64,000 bases of DNA from Calothrix sp. NIES-2100. Lineage in GTDB: Bacteria; Cyanobacteriota; Cyanobacteriia; Cyanobacteriales; Nostocaceae. Position numbers and translations under genes: made by a program. The stretch's first letter is position 1; every line of letters begins with the position of its first letter. The notes under the pieces were generated by a model, which saw only the letters and a list, made by a program, of their open reading frames with translations, made no database searches and had not been told where the DNA came from. The stretch covers positions 4,069,421 to 4,133,420 of the forward strand of contig NZ_AP018178.1 in the NCBI RefSeq assembly GCF_002368195.1. Direction: 5' to 3'. This document shows, piece after piece, positions 10,201-18,749 of this stretch.

Positions 10201-11958
10201 GGCGGAAATCTTGCTACCAGAAGCAGGCCCCTCACTAAAGGTATCAGCAGGAAGAGAAGCAAAACCAACTAACTCAACTTTGGGCACAATTGCAGCAAAC
10301 ATGGTTTGGTAAATGTGGGTTTGATCGTTTAAACCCGCAATTCCCGGAATCTGAGATCCGTAGGCTTCATACCCTTTACCTACCAAACTAGTGAGAACTT
10401 CTGAACCCGCACCTTGGTAGTAAACAGGAACTGGGCGGTTGGCGTGACTTCCCCAGCCATATTTGACATTGGGATCGGAACCCCAGTAATGTCCAACTTC
10501 CCCAGGCTTATCCAGGTTGGTTAACGCCTCAGCACCTTTAGTTGATATTAAAGTCGGAAAGTCACCATTGAGAGTTAGATAGTGATCGTGATCTGCGGTA
10601 ACGATTAAGAGATTGTCTTCCCAACCACCATTTTTATCGATCCAGTCAATTGTTGAGCCAACTGCTTTGTCAAAGTCCTGCATGGTACCGATGAGGTTGT
10701 CCATGTTGTCATCATGGGCAGACCAATCAATATCACCACCTTCAACCATCAACCAGAACCCGTCGGGGTCTTTCTCTAACACATTTAATGCCGCACTTGT
10801 CAAGTCTTTGAGGGTGGGGTTTTCGTTAACCTCTTTGGCAATAAAAGACGCATCCGTCTCCCCTGGAAGCAGTGGACGCTTGGTATCCACTTTGGTGTCA
10901 TCACCTTTGTTGGTGAAAACGCTGAACATATCTAAGCCGGTGGTGCTGTAGTCGCCGTTAGCAGAACTTACAGGTAAATTACCATTTTGACCACGCGCAC
11001 CATACAGACCTAAAAGGCGATCGCCTTTTTCGGGATCGAGTTTCGCCGCAGTTTCAGCTAGTGTCTTAGCTGCATCCTCACCTCGTTCTAAAAAGGTGTA
11101 ACCGTAAACGTTATCAGTGGGTTTAGTGCTGAGTTCTGTGTAAGTAGATTTGCTGATAAATTCATTGCTAGTATTTGGCTCAACTCCTGTTGGTAATAAG
11201 TCTCCAGGCGCAGAGAGTGGATGACCACCACCAAGGATGACTGTTGGTTGATATACCCGCAGTTCTTGTTGCAGAATGTTGTCTAATGCCGGATAGTCAG
11301 CATCATACTTGCTACGACGGTTAACGTTAGCCGCCGCCGCACCAGGCGTTGCATGGTCGATGGGAACTGAAGTCACCAAACCGGTTGATTTCCCAACTTC
11401 GTTTGCAGTTTTGAGAATCGTTTCTAGAGGGTCTTCAAAAATATCAACACCAATAGCGTTGTTGTAGCTTTTGACCCCAGTGTAGAGAGTAGTAGCGGTA
11501 TTTGCAGAGTCAGGATAGCTGTATTTGATATATTCCGGGTCACTACCAGGAGTCCAAGGATTAACACCACCTTTGGCAGGGTCATAACCTACCAAGTTAC
11601 CAACAGCACCATCACTAACTTTTGCACCACCTGTTGGGGTATTACCTGGGTTAAAAGTTGGGTCAAATTGGAAACCAGGGCGAACAGAACTGGCTCCAGT
11701 GAGGGGATTAGTACCATCTAGAGCTGAGTTACCAGTACTATATACTCCATTACTATCCGCGATCGTTGTACCGTAAGTAGTTACTAAACCGTAGCCTTGG
11801 AGTGTTTGAAAGTTGAGTCCTTCACCCTTACCCTCTGTATAAAAATCACTGAGAGTAGCACCTGTCTTACCATTTTGAATCTCTTTATATATGGATGCAG
11901 CACGAGCCATTTCCCAGCCCATACCATCCCCAATCATAATGATGACATTCTTAGCCAT
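7201..11958 (-). CDS. Multi-enzyme secreted phosphatase: alkaline phosphatase + phytase-like esterase with inserted GDPD + RTX
   Basis: 1585 residues with several enzyme domains. Residues 1-560 are an alkaline phosphatase of the PhoA type: IMIGDGMG carries metal ligand Asp11, and DSANTATTLYTGVKSYNNAIGVD holds the nucleophile Ser151; DIDWSAHDDN and TADHDH follow. About 590-725 is the first half of an esterase-like phytase domain (GLSGVQF, FLSDNG, IGEEFGPYLLHFD). About 735-1105 is a glycerophosphodiester phosphodiesterase (GHRGASGFRPEHTLESY, EPDLVVTKDGVLIARHEP). About 1110-1310 resembles the second half of the phytase-like domain (SKGFEGGAIN, NEYLVVERDGGQGD), so GDPD appears inserted in it. About 1335-1585 is the RTX secretion module shared with its neighbours. 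The likely job is stripping phosphate from monoesters, phospholipid headgroups and perhaps phytate outside the cell. Confidence 0.88.
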   Translation of the reverse strand: MAKNVIIMIGDGMGWEMARAASIYKEIQNGKTGATLSDFYTEGKGEGLNFQTLQGYGLVTTYGTTIADSNGVYSTGNSALDGTNPLTGASSVRPGFQFDPTFNPGNTPTGGAKVSDGAVGNLVGYDPAKGGVNPWTPGSDPEYIKYSYPDSANTATTLYTGVKSYNNAIGVDIFEDPLETILKTANEVGKSTGLVTSVPIDHATPGAAAANVNRRSKYDADYPALDNILQQELRVYQPTVILGGGHPLSAPGDLLPTGVEPNTSNEFISKSTYTELSTKPTDNVYGYTFLERGEDAAKTLAETAAKLDPEKGDRLLGLYGARGQNGNLPVSSANGDYSTTGLDMFSVFTNKGDDTKVDTKRPLLPGETDASFIAKEVNENPTLKDLTSAALNVLEKDPDGFWLMVEGGDIDWSAHDDNMDNLIGTMQDFDKAVGSTIDWIDKNGGWEDNLLIVTADHDHYLTLNGDFPTLISTKGAEALTNLDKPGEVGHYWGSDPNVKYGWGSHANRPVPVYYQGAGSEVLTSLVGKGYEAYGSQIPGIAGLNDQTHIYQTMFAAIVPKVELVGFASLPADTFSEGPASGSKISANGRTGPFPGQPVQGLSGVQFANSNSFYFLSDNGYGAKDNSADFLLRIQRLDPNFKGAENGDGSVKVLDYIQLSDPDKKVPFKITNEGTSERFLTGADFDVESLIVDKDGSFWIGEEFGPYLLHFDRSGKLLEAPIATPDEFKTLDGKAPKVLGHRGASGFRPEHTLESYKLAIEQGADFIEPDLVVTKDGVLIARHEPALAILNADGTVNTGNTTTNVAEIAKFSDRKKTVNLDGNQVTGWFAEDFTLAEIKELRAIERLSFRDQSYNGQFEIPTLKEIIDLVKDVEAKTGKKIGIYPETKHPTYSASEATYVGTDTKINRNLGQILIDTLKAENFTDPSRIFIQSFEVGNLKELHDTIMPAAGVDIPLVQLLDASDIDINGKIIESQPYDLKVSGDKRTYGDLRTPEGLAEIAKYADGIGPWKRMIVSVKGTDANNDGKADDVNGDGAVNDADKTTLAPTTLVQDAHTAGLQVHPYTFRNEDRYLAADYKGNPELEFQQFIQLGVDAFFTDFPITGDKVRDQLSDPQNNIVRSPQNPDVLSGKAVANLGGSKGFEGGAINASKTKLYMLLEGTVQGDPTGALRINEFDIASRKYTDNKLYYKLDNPANAIGDFTVVNDNEYLVVERDGGQGDTAKFKRIYKVDLSKTDANGYVEKLQIADLLNIQDPNDLNGDGKTTFDFPFVTIENVLVIDKDTILVANDNNYPFSTGRPGNDPQNPKIDNNEILLLKLEKPLNLAPGVGQPKAEEIKFGSTSSDDITTQPNQTVFTGDGADYVDANKGNTVVTGNGDDTVLAGSDSSVSTGAGSDQVVIGANGSVSNINADAGNGNDEVTVVEASGSNNLFGGAGSDTLQVVEGSRQFLFGGSGNDTITSNGNNNRLYGGSGDDKLISNVNDTLVGGDGDDVLFAGSGGGNRLTGGAGIDQFWIANASLPTSKNIVTDFTAGIDVIGLGGIGVTKFSDLTLLQQGSDTLVKVGSSELVSLLGITSTTLTANNFAFA

Positions 11959-12376
11959 GAAAGAGAATCTCCGTGTTTTGAACTGTATGAAATGGTCTGA
12001 TACCTATTCTCCGTAAACTTGCACTCAATAATTATCCTTATCTTCCTTGGCGTTCTGAGCGCTCTTCTGGTAAGTCCGCTGCGCGTTGGCGCAAGCCTCT
12101 CGCAGATAAGGCGGTTACTTGAAAAATTAAGTGCATATTCAGGGAAAATTGGTATTAGCTTTAGTGAAATTTCCCAATTAATATAGTGATGGCAAAACTA
12201 ATATTTTTTTGGTTCAAAGAAATAATTAACTTTGAAAAATTAGCTATCAAACCTCACCATAGTTGACATGTCACTAAAGCTTTTTAGTGAAAATTTTCTA
12301 GTAAGATAGGCATTACCTAATTTACCAAAATATTAACTTTTCACGAATGTTGAATGATTGCATATCGCTAATAATA

Positions 12377-12406
12377 TTTTCATGGCAAGATTAAGAAAAA
12401 TCTAAG
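12377..12406 (-). promoter_or_regulatory. Candidate Pho box 1 upstream of the alkaline phosphatase/GDPD gene
   Basis: The minus strand reads CTTAGATT, CTTAATCT and CATGAAAA with 3-bp gaps (TTT, TGC), then TATTA. The first two 8-mers fit the Pho-box pattern. It is about 420 bp upstream of the start at 11958. The neighbouring site at 12459 has the same order and spacing, which supports function. Confidence 0.5.
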
Positions 12407-12458
12407 TTAGATAAAACAAATAGTTAAAATATACCCAACTAAATTAGTCTGTTTAATA

Positions 12459-12488
12459 TTTTCATCGCCAGGTTAAGAAAAAAATAAG
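12459..12488 (-). promoter_or_regulatory. Candidate Pho box 2 upstream of the alkaline phosphatase/GDPD gene
   Basis: The minus strand reads CTTATTTT, CTTAACCT and GATGAAAA with 3-bp gaps (TTT, GGC), then TATTAA. The central 8-mer is the exact cyanobacterial consensus CTTAACCT. It resembles the element at 12377 so closely that the two look duplicated. Confidence 0.55.
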
Positions 12489-12544
12489 GTGAATGGAACA
12501 AAAGATTAATTCTCACACCAATTCTTGATGAAGATGCATATAAT

Positions 12545-12571
12545 TAGCCTGCCTTCGCAGGCTTTGTTTGT
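12545..12571. terminator. Hairpin downstream of the nuclease-phytase gene
   Basis: AGCCTGC (12545-12551) and GCAGGCT (12556-12562) form a perfect 7-bp stem with a 4-nt CTTC loop, followed on the plus strand by a T-rich tail. The nearby gene reads leftward, so on its strand the tail is only AATTAT. The element may work in either direction, or mainly stabilise the 3' end. Confidence 0.5.
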
Positions 12572-12629
12572 TTAGCCCCACCCTTATAGGGTGAGGGGAA
12601 GTCGAGGATCTCAAGCGCACTGATTGACT

Positions 12630-15600
12630 TTAGGCGATGAAGGTAAAATTATGAGCGCTGAGGGTATTTGCTGTAATTCCCAGTAATAAAGCTAACTCTG
12701 AACTGCCGTTTTTCACTAAGGTATCACTACCCTGCTGCAATAAAGTTAGGTCACTGAACTTTGTGATTCCAATACCGCCAAGTCCAATTACGTCAATTCC
12801 TGGGGTAAAGTCGGTGACAATGTTCTTGCTAGTTGGGAGACTAGCATTTGCAATCCAGAATTGATCGATACCAGCGCCACCAGTCAGGCGGTTAGCACCT
12901 CCTTGTCCAGCAAATAACACATCATCACCATCGCCACCAACTAGGATGTCATTGGTGTTAGCAAAAAGTTTGTCATCGCCGGAACCTGCATAAAGTCGGT
13001 TATTATTCCCCTTACTGGTGAGAGTGTCGTTACCTGAACCACCAAAGAGGAATTGACCAGAACCTTCAACCACTTTCAGGGTATCAGAACCAGCAGCCCC
13101 AAATAAATTATTGCTACCACTAGCTTCAACTACGGTGAGTTCATCGTTACCCGCACCACCATCAACAACAGTATTTTTCGCAGGTTCATTCGCACCAACA
13201 AAGACTTGATCATTACCATTACCCGTTGATACTGAAGAGTCACTACCTGTAAATACTGTGTCATCACCGTTACCAGTGTCGATGGTATTTTCTGTGGTAG
13301 CTTCGACAATATCTGCACCGTTTCCTGTGAATAGGGTTTGACCGGGCTGAAGTGTAATATTATCGCTGTTGCTAGAACCAAATTGGATATTAGGTTTAAC
13401 AACCGTCAGGTTATTAGGTAATTCCAAAATTCCCAATCTTTCAGCAGGGGTGTTACCAGTAACGTTAAAATCATTGTCATTAAGTAAAGCCAAAGTGTTG
13501 GGTGCAACTAATGCTAAACCCTCCAATTTTTCTCCGCCGATGTAACCCAACTGTGCAGCATTAGCTATTAAGCTTTTGCTCACAGAAGTAATTTTTGCAG
13601 TCGCTAATTCAGCCGGAGTTAGTTGTTCAATTGTCTTGCCATCTGGCAATGTAAAGTTAGTAGAATTATTGATATTGGTTGCGCCTGTCAAATCAATTTG
13701 GTAGATTAATTTGTTACTAGCGGATGTACCATTATCATCTCGTTCTACAACTGCAAATTTACCGTTACCAAGAGAAACTGCATCACCAATTTTGTCAGTT
13801 CCTGGTAAACCTTCTAGAAAATATAAATATTCGCCTGTTACCTGGTTGCTTTTGATATCAAATTCTAAAATTCTCAGATTGCGAGAGGCTTTAGAAGTTC
13901 CGTCATTAGCGACATCAGGGTTATCAATTGGACTTTGAATAAAGGCGTAGAGTTTAGAACCTTCTAAAGCCACGGCTTCAAATCCCCGATTGTTGCGGCG
14001 CTGGGCGTAAACTTCTGGTAATACTTCAGTTCCAAAAGTTCCCACACTTTGATCTGGATTGGGTGCAGTTGCAGTTCCTTTGGGGATGAATCTATCAATT
14101 AATTTACCGTTACTATCAAAGTGGTAAATTGCGGGACGGTATTCATCCACCATCCAATAATCACCATTTTCTGCTACAACAATTCCCTCTAAATCTGCAC
14201 CTAAAGGATCGTTAGGTAGAGGTTTATTATCTAAATCAACGCCTATTTCATCTGTATAGGCTGTACCATTCGCCCCAGCTTGCAAATTTGGGAGTCCGGT
14301 TAACGGCGTTGTACCATCAGGGCGGAATAACTCTGTTCGCTTGGTAATTGTAATCTCACCGGTACTACGGTTAAGTTCAAAGCTGACGATTTCTGGTTGG
14401 AAATCGGGTAAGTAAAATGGTCTATTTGCACCAACAGAATCACCATTGGGGCCTCTATCTGTATTCGTAACAAATCGGAGATTACCGTTAGGTGCAATTC
14501 CTTGGAAGTACAACCCAGAAAAACCACCTAAGAAAATATCGTCACCTTTGGAAGTTGTGCCTAACTTTGGTAAATTTTCAAAGTCATATATAGTTAGTTT
14601 GGGTTGCGCAACAGGATGACGCGGATTGTAACTATTGGTGTCAATATTTAAAGGAGTGGGGAAGGCGTTAGCGATATTTTCCCAAGGTACTAATTTGAAA
14701 TTAGAGTTGATATTCTCTGTTTCATCGCCATCGCTAACTATTTTAGCTGGTTCATTGTTACCATCTTGAGTCACAAATAAACCGTAGGGGAAGTTGGAAC
14801 CTAAAGGTACGTTAACAACATCTGCACCATCTGATTCTTGTACACTATCAATTCCCCCATTACTACCAATTGCAAAGTTACCTAAATAATCATTATTTCC
14901 TTCACGGGTGTAAGCAACGAAGGTATTATCACCTTGGCTAGATGCTAATAGATAGCCTGTGCCATTTTTACCGTAGTAGATAGTCAATCCTTCCACATCA
15001 TCGATGAGGTGACTACCACCTAAAGCTTTAACTCGATCAATTAACTTACCAGTTTTACCACTGTTGGGTTCTGCTGAAAATTTCCAAATACCTACATCTT
15101 CTTGACCAATATAGAGGAAACCGGTTTCTTGGTCTACAACCATTCCCTCTGTTTGGGCTGAACGTTCGGGATCGGAGGGGGAAGGAATAGTAAACTCTCG
15201 TACTCGTTGCGCCCCAATTTTGCCATTACCTTTGTCAATCAGTTTGAACTGGGCGATATCTCCAGTTTCCCGACGACTGGTAAAGACATAGTAATCATTG
15301 GTGATGGGACTACGATATAAAGCTAACCCGTAAGCACTGCGAGAAGATGAGGAGTAGGGAGCAAAAAAGGGTGGTGCTTGGAAAATAGTCCCAAGACTGC
15401 GATCGCTAATCTCTTCTAAATACTTACCAAGGGTGCTAGGATTGGGGTTAATCTTGAATATTGCTAGTTTATCATTACCGCGATCGCTCGCTACCGCAAT
15501 ATCTATTTTTTCGTTACCTAATTCAAAACCATATTGCAAATCAATGTTGTTGTAGCGAATACCGCCAGGATTCACTTCTTGCAATAGTTTACCAGATAAG

Positions 15601-18062
15601 TCATACACCCGCAGTCCGGCATTTTTGACTGAGGTCAGAACTAAGCTATCAGCAGTATTATTAGCATTAATATAGATAGCTGGGTCATCAGCATCAGCCC
15701 GCTGATCTGTTGGTAATGTCTCATCGTCAAATAAGTCAGGACGAGTTTCAACTCTCGGCGCGGCGGTAGGGACTAAATCTGCATCCAAAGTCAAGATTTG
15801 GGTATATTGAGTTGCACCAAAGTTGTTATCACTCACCAAAACAATCGATTGACGACCATCCGCTAATTTCGGACCGAAGGCTATACCCTCGATGTTATCT
15901 GTCCCTGTAATCGGATGATTGGGGTCAGTTGGTAGATTTAGGTCATTTAAATTCAACACTAGCCGCTTTTGGGCTGGTTGAATAGCAGCTAATTGAGTTT
16001 CGCTGAAACTGCTGAGTGAGTCGATACTGCTGATATCAGTTGCACCTTGTAGGGAAATTTCGTAGATTTTAATCTCGTTCCCAAAACCCTGTGCAAAAGA
16101 ACGTTCTACAGCTAGTAATGTACCACGATTATCAATAGCCAATAAATCCACCAAACCGTTATCACTAAAGCCTGTAGTTGGGTTTGGTGTGACAGATGCA
16201 TCTGTAATGTAGAGATATTCCTTTTCTGGCTGTCCCGTTACCAAATTATATTGCAAAATCCGCGATCTGCTACCTGTTGTCGTGGTAACTCTCGACCCAT
16301 CTTGCAATAAAGCGTTTTCCGTGGCGGTGAACAGAGTTTTTTGATCAGGTGTAATTGTCAGGCTTTCAAACGCCAGGTTATTATATACACCTGCGGTTTG
16401 GGTATTGCTAGTATCTATAACTGGTAAAAACTTCTTGGGGACAGCTAAACTGCGAACTTCTTGCCCTGTAGTCAGGGAAAATTCTTTAATAAAGGGATTA
16501 GTCACCCTACCCGCACTAGGATTCACTTCACCCTCAGAGGAGATGAAAACTGTACCATTGTTAGTTAATGCAATCCCTTCTGGATCAAGACTGTTGCTAG
16601 CAAAGAAATTGCCGTTAGCATCTTTTAGCGGCGTAACATTGGTAAAAGTCGCTCCAGTTGTGGCAATATTTGCAGGGTCGCTAGTAAAAGTATAAAATCG
16701 GGCGGGAGCAATTTGAGAGCGATCGTCAGAGATTGCGTAAAACTGGTTTTTAGCTGCATCATAGGCGACACCAGACAACCCACCTAACGCAGTTTGTACT
16801 CCATTTACCGTTCCCGCAGCACCAGGGGGAATAAAGCCTGTAGGTAATGTAGTTTGTCCCAAAAATCCGATATCGGGAATCGTTTTCCCTGCTGTCGTTG
16901 CTCCCACTTCCACATCTGCATATACTAAACGATGGTCGGAACTAGGGAAGGGAAAAGTACCTACCAAAGGAAAATTCGGGTCAGTATTTACAGGCCAGAA
17001 CACTGCGGAATTGCTAATAGTTAAATCAGCCGAAGGTAAAACATAGTCAGTCCGCAAATTACCGGGTGCAGTATCAGGAAAGTCTGCGGTATCAAAATTA
17101 GCATTACCCTTTTGGTTAACGTTTGCACCACCCTGTAAGGCTGCTTGTTGCGATGCGCCGGGACTAGTAGGAATGACATTAGTATTGATACCAGAATGCT
17201 GTAATAGTTGACGAATAGCGTTGTCATAACTATCACCATCTACCGGGTCTGCATTTTGGTCACCCATAATCACAAACCGCGAACCAGCAGTAATCCCGCC
17301 TTTTTTACCTGCATCATCATAGATGTAATCGCCTTTACCTGGGGTGATATAATCTGCCCACAAGCGAATCTCATCATGATTGCGCTTACCGTTGCGGTCT
17401 TCAGTTCCGTCAAAGGTTGGTGGTGTAGGATGACTCACGAGAACGTGAATTGTCTCGCCGTTAATTTTAATTGGAACATCCCAATGATTTTTAGAAGAAA
17501 GGCGTAAAGCGTTTTGTTCCTCTGGTGAATACCAAGGAGTATTAGAATTGGGAGTGGAGATAGTAGAAAGTAAAGAATTTGGCATATCCTTCCACAGAAA
17601 ATTTTGGAAGGTGCGGATATTCGCAGTATCAATAGGATATTTGGAAAGTAGCAACATCCCATATTGACCAGGAAAATTACCAAATCCAAAAGCATCATCG
17701 CCGTATCCGGATGCGCCTGGGGTAGTGACAACTTGACCGTCATTATTTAAATCAAATCCCGAAGCAATTCCTGTATTACTAGGAGCAATATAAAAGTAGG
17801 GATAATTAACACCAGTTGCACCATTTTGGCTAACAGCTAGGTAATTTTGCTGGAATAATTGAACCGCCTCTAAAGGATTGACTTTGACGTAATCGAACTC
17901 ATTAACTAATAATATATCAGGATTGTTGCGCTGGATAATTTCTGCAACAGCTTTCGCCTGAGCATTATTAGGTGTAGATAAATCAGTGATTAGCTGACCA
18001 TCAGCATTACGGTTTAGGGAAGCATTGAATTGGGAAAAGCGAATTGTGTTGGTAGTTACCAT
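12630..18062 (-). CDS. Giant secreted nuclease/phosphatase-phytase fusion with RTX C-terminus
   Basis: 1810 residues. Residues about 1-388 are an endonuclease/exonuclease/phosphatase-fold domain: LVNEFDYV (metal Glu), LVSHPTPPTF, MGDQNADPVDGD and a C-terminal SSDHRLVYADV. About 395-770 is an esterase-like phytase domain (GLSGVAYDAAKNQFYAISDD, DPEGIAL). About 775-1150 resembles a beta-propeller 3-phytase (ADADDPAIYIN, SVKNAGLRVYDLSGKLLQ, EGMVVDQETGFLYIGQEDVG). About 1165-1550 is a second esterase-like phytase unit (GGFSGLYF, DLEGIVV, FEAVALEG). About 1560-1810 is the RTX module almost identical to those of the two genes downstream. The combination suggests degradation of extracellular nucleic acid and inositol phosphates for phosphate. 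The leader carries a good Pho-box candidate about 205 bp upstream. Confidence 0.85.
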   Translation of the reverse strand: MVTTNTIRFSQFNASLNRNADGQLITDLSTPNNAQAKAVAEIIQRNNPDILLVNEFDYVKVNPLEAVQLFQQNYLAVSQNGATGVNYPYFYIAPSNTGIASGFDLNNDGQVVTTPGASGYGDDAFGFGNFPGQYGMLLLSKYPIDTANIRTFQNFLWKDMPNSLLSTISTPNSNTPWYSPEEQNALRLSSKNHWDVPIKINGETIHVLVSHPTPPTFDGTEDRNGKRNHDEIRLWADYITPGKGDYIYDDAGKKGGITAGSRFVIMGDQNADPVDGDSYDNAIRQLLQHSGINTNVIPTSPGASQQAALQGGANVNQKGNANFDTADFPDTAPGNLRTDYVLPSADLTISNSAVFWPVNTDPNFPLVGTFPFPSSDHRLVYADVEVGATTAGKTIPDIGFLGQTTLPTGFIPPGAAGTVNGVQTALGGLSGVAYDAAKNQFYAISDDRSQIAPARFYTFTSDPANIATTGATFTNVTPLKDANGNFFASNSLDPEGIALTNNGTVFISSEGEVNPSAGRVTNPFIKEFSLTTGQEVRSLAVPKKFLPVIDTSNTQTAGVYNNLAFESLTITPDQKTLFTATENALLQDGSRVTTTTGSRSRILQYNLVTGQPEKEYLYITDASVTPNPTTGFSDNGLVDLLAIDNRGTLLAVERSFAQGFGNEIKIYEISLQGATDISSIDSLSSFSETQLAAIQPAQKRLVLNLNDLNLPTDPNHPITGTDNIEGIAFGPKLADGRQSIVLVSDNNFGATQYTQILTLDADLVPTAAPRVETRPDLFDDETLPTDQRADADDPAIYINANNTADSLVLTSVKNAGLRVYDLSGKLLQEVNPGGIRYNNIDLQYGFELGNEKIDIAVASDRGNDKLAIFKINPNPSTLGKYLEEISDRSLGTIFQAPPFFAPYSSSSRSAYGLALYRSPITNDYYVFTSRRETGDIAQFKLIDKGNGKIGAQRVREFTIPSPSDPERSAQTEGMVVDQETGFLYIGQEDVGIWKFSAEPNSGKTGKLIDRVKALGGSHLIDDVEGLTIYYGKNGTGYLLASSQGDNTFVAYTREGNNDYLGNFAIGSNGGIDSVQESDGADVVNVPLGSNFPYGLFVTQDGNNEPAKIVSDGDETENINSNFKLVPWENIANAFPTPLNIDTNSYNPRHPVAQPKLTIYDFENLPKLGTTSKGDDIFLGGFSGLYFQGIAPNGNLRFVTNTDRGPNGDSVGANRPFYLPDFQPEIVSFELNRSTGEITITKRTELFRPDGTTPLTGLPNLQAGANGTAYTDEIGVDLDNKPLPNDPLGADLEGIVVAENGDYWMVDEYRPAIYHFDSNGKLIDRFIPKGTATAPNPDQSVGTFGTEVLPEVYAQRRNNRGFEAVALEGSKLYAFIQSPIDNPDVANDGTSKASRNLRILEFDIKSNQVTGEYLYFLEGLPGTDKIGDAVSLGNGKFAVVERDDNGTSASNKLIYQIDLTGATNINNSTNFTLPDGKTIEQLTPAELATAKITSVSKSLIANAAQLGYIGGEKLEGLALVAPNTLALLNDNDFNVTGNTPAERLGILELPNNLTVVKPNIQFGSSNSDNITLQPGQTLFTGNGADIVEATTENTIDTGNGDDTVFTGSDSSVSTGNGNDQVFVGANEPAKNTVVDGGAGNDELTVVEASGSNNLFGAAGSDTLKVVEGSGQFLFGGSGNDTLTSKGNNNRLYAGSGDDKLFANTNDILVGGDGDDVLFAGQGGANRLTGGAGIDQFWIANASLPTSKNIVTDFTPGIDVIGLGGIGITKFSDLTLLQQGSDTLVKNGSSELALLLGITANTLSAHNFTFIA

Positions 18063-18267
18063 AGAATGCTTTGAGGTAAATTCTAGATTTAGAGAATAAG
18101 AGAGATTATTTAAAGCGATAAACTATAAACTTGAGAGAATTATGAGTTTTTCTGAGTGAAATACATGAATTCTCACGCAGAGTCGCAGAGAATCAGAGGT
18201 TGAATTTTATCCTCATATTCAGTCACACCTATTAATATCTATTTCAGTAGCTCAAGTTATCCTGGTA

Positions 18268-18297
18268 ACGTTAAGAAATAGCTAGCGCCAGGTTAAA
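18268..18297 (-). promoter_or_regulatory. Candidate Pho box upstream of the nuclease-phytase gene
   Basis: The minus strand reads TTTAACCT, GCTAGCTA and CTTAACGT with exact 3-bp gaps (GGC, TTT). The outer two match the consensus CTTAACCT at 7 and 7 of 8 positions. The GGC spacer after AACCT also occurs in the site at 12459. It is about 205 bp before the ATG at 18062 and is the best-placed of the island's candidates. Confidence 0.6.
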
Positions 18298-18362
18298 GGA
18301 TTATAATTATAGGGTCACAAAGACAAATTGCTGACCGCTTTCAAGTCAGCTTATCATTTGTT

Positions 18363-18462
18363 ATACCAATTCAAATAATGTTGGCGACACATCAATATAT
18401 TCTAGAGGGCACGGCACTGCGGTGCCCCTACCATCTGTCGCATTCTTTTTTCAAATTGGTAT
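18363..18462. mobile_element. Miniature inverted-repeat element (ATACCAATT ends)
   Basis: A 100-bp segment is bounded by ATACCAATTCAAA and the inverted TTTCAAATTGGTAT, with an internal hairpin GGCAC..GTGCC. It has no coding capacity. A related right end (TTTTTCAAATTGGTATGA) is seen at about 44242-44256, so the family is dispersed. Confidence 0.6.
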
Positions 18463-18656
18463 TAAAAGGTTAATCTGTCGCTATCGAGAGAAAGGACAAG
18501 TGACATTGTAAATGAGCAAATTTCATCCGACGATGCTTAGGGTTGGTTTGCTCACTGTGGTCTATTCATATGAAAACTGCTGTAATACATTATCTCTCTA
18601 TTTTGTCAATGCCTAAGTTATAGTCATGACTGAATTTTCTAGTGTAAATATCAAGT

Positions 18657-18686
18657 AATTAACAGCACTTAACCTATCTCAGGGTA
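18657..18686 (+). promoter_or_regulatory. Possible Pho box upstream of the fasciclin gene
   Basis: AATTAACA, CTTAACCT and TCAGGGTA lie in direct order with 3-bp gaps (GCA, ATC). The middle repeat is the exact consensus, the first is partial and the third is poor. It ends about 64 bp before the ATG at 18750. A single perfect 8-mer can occur by chance, so confidence is limited. Confidence 0.35.
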
Positions 18687-18749
18687 GATTGTAAATATAT
18701 GAATAAAAGTATATTTTTGTAATGAAATATACGGAAATTTTTCAAACAT

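Larger units (their letters stand above)
11959..12629. other. Intergenic promoter region with duplicated Pho-box-like elements
   Basis: No gene is seen. From the left: a small dispersed repeat (about 12050-12110, GTTGGCGCAAGCC type), AT-rich sequence, two similar Pho-box-like elements (12377-12406 and 12459-12488), a hairpin AGCCTGC/GCAGGCT at 12545-12562 followed on the plus strand by TTGTTTGTTT, and a CCCCACCC/GGGTGAGGGG hairpin near 12578. The hairpins lie just past the stop of the leftward gene at 12630 and may terminate it. Confidence 0.6.
18063..18749. other. Divergent promoter region between the nuclease-phytase and fasciclin genes
   Basis: No gene is seen. It holds the Pho-box-like triplet for the leftward gene (18268-18297), a miniature inverted-repeat element (18363-18462), and a second Pho-box-like site (18657-18683) in front of the rightward fasciclin gene. 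A short repeat with TCTCACGCAGAGTCGCAGAG at about 18171-18190 also occurs near 54386. Confidence 0.6.
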
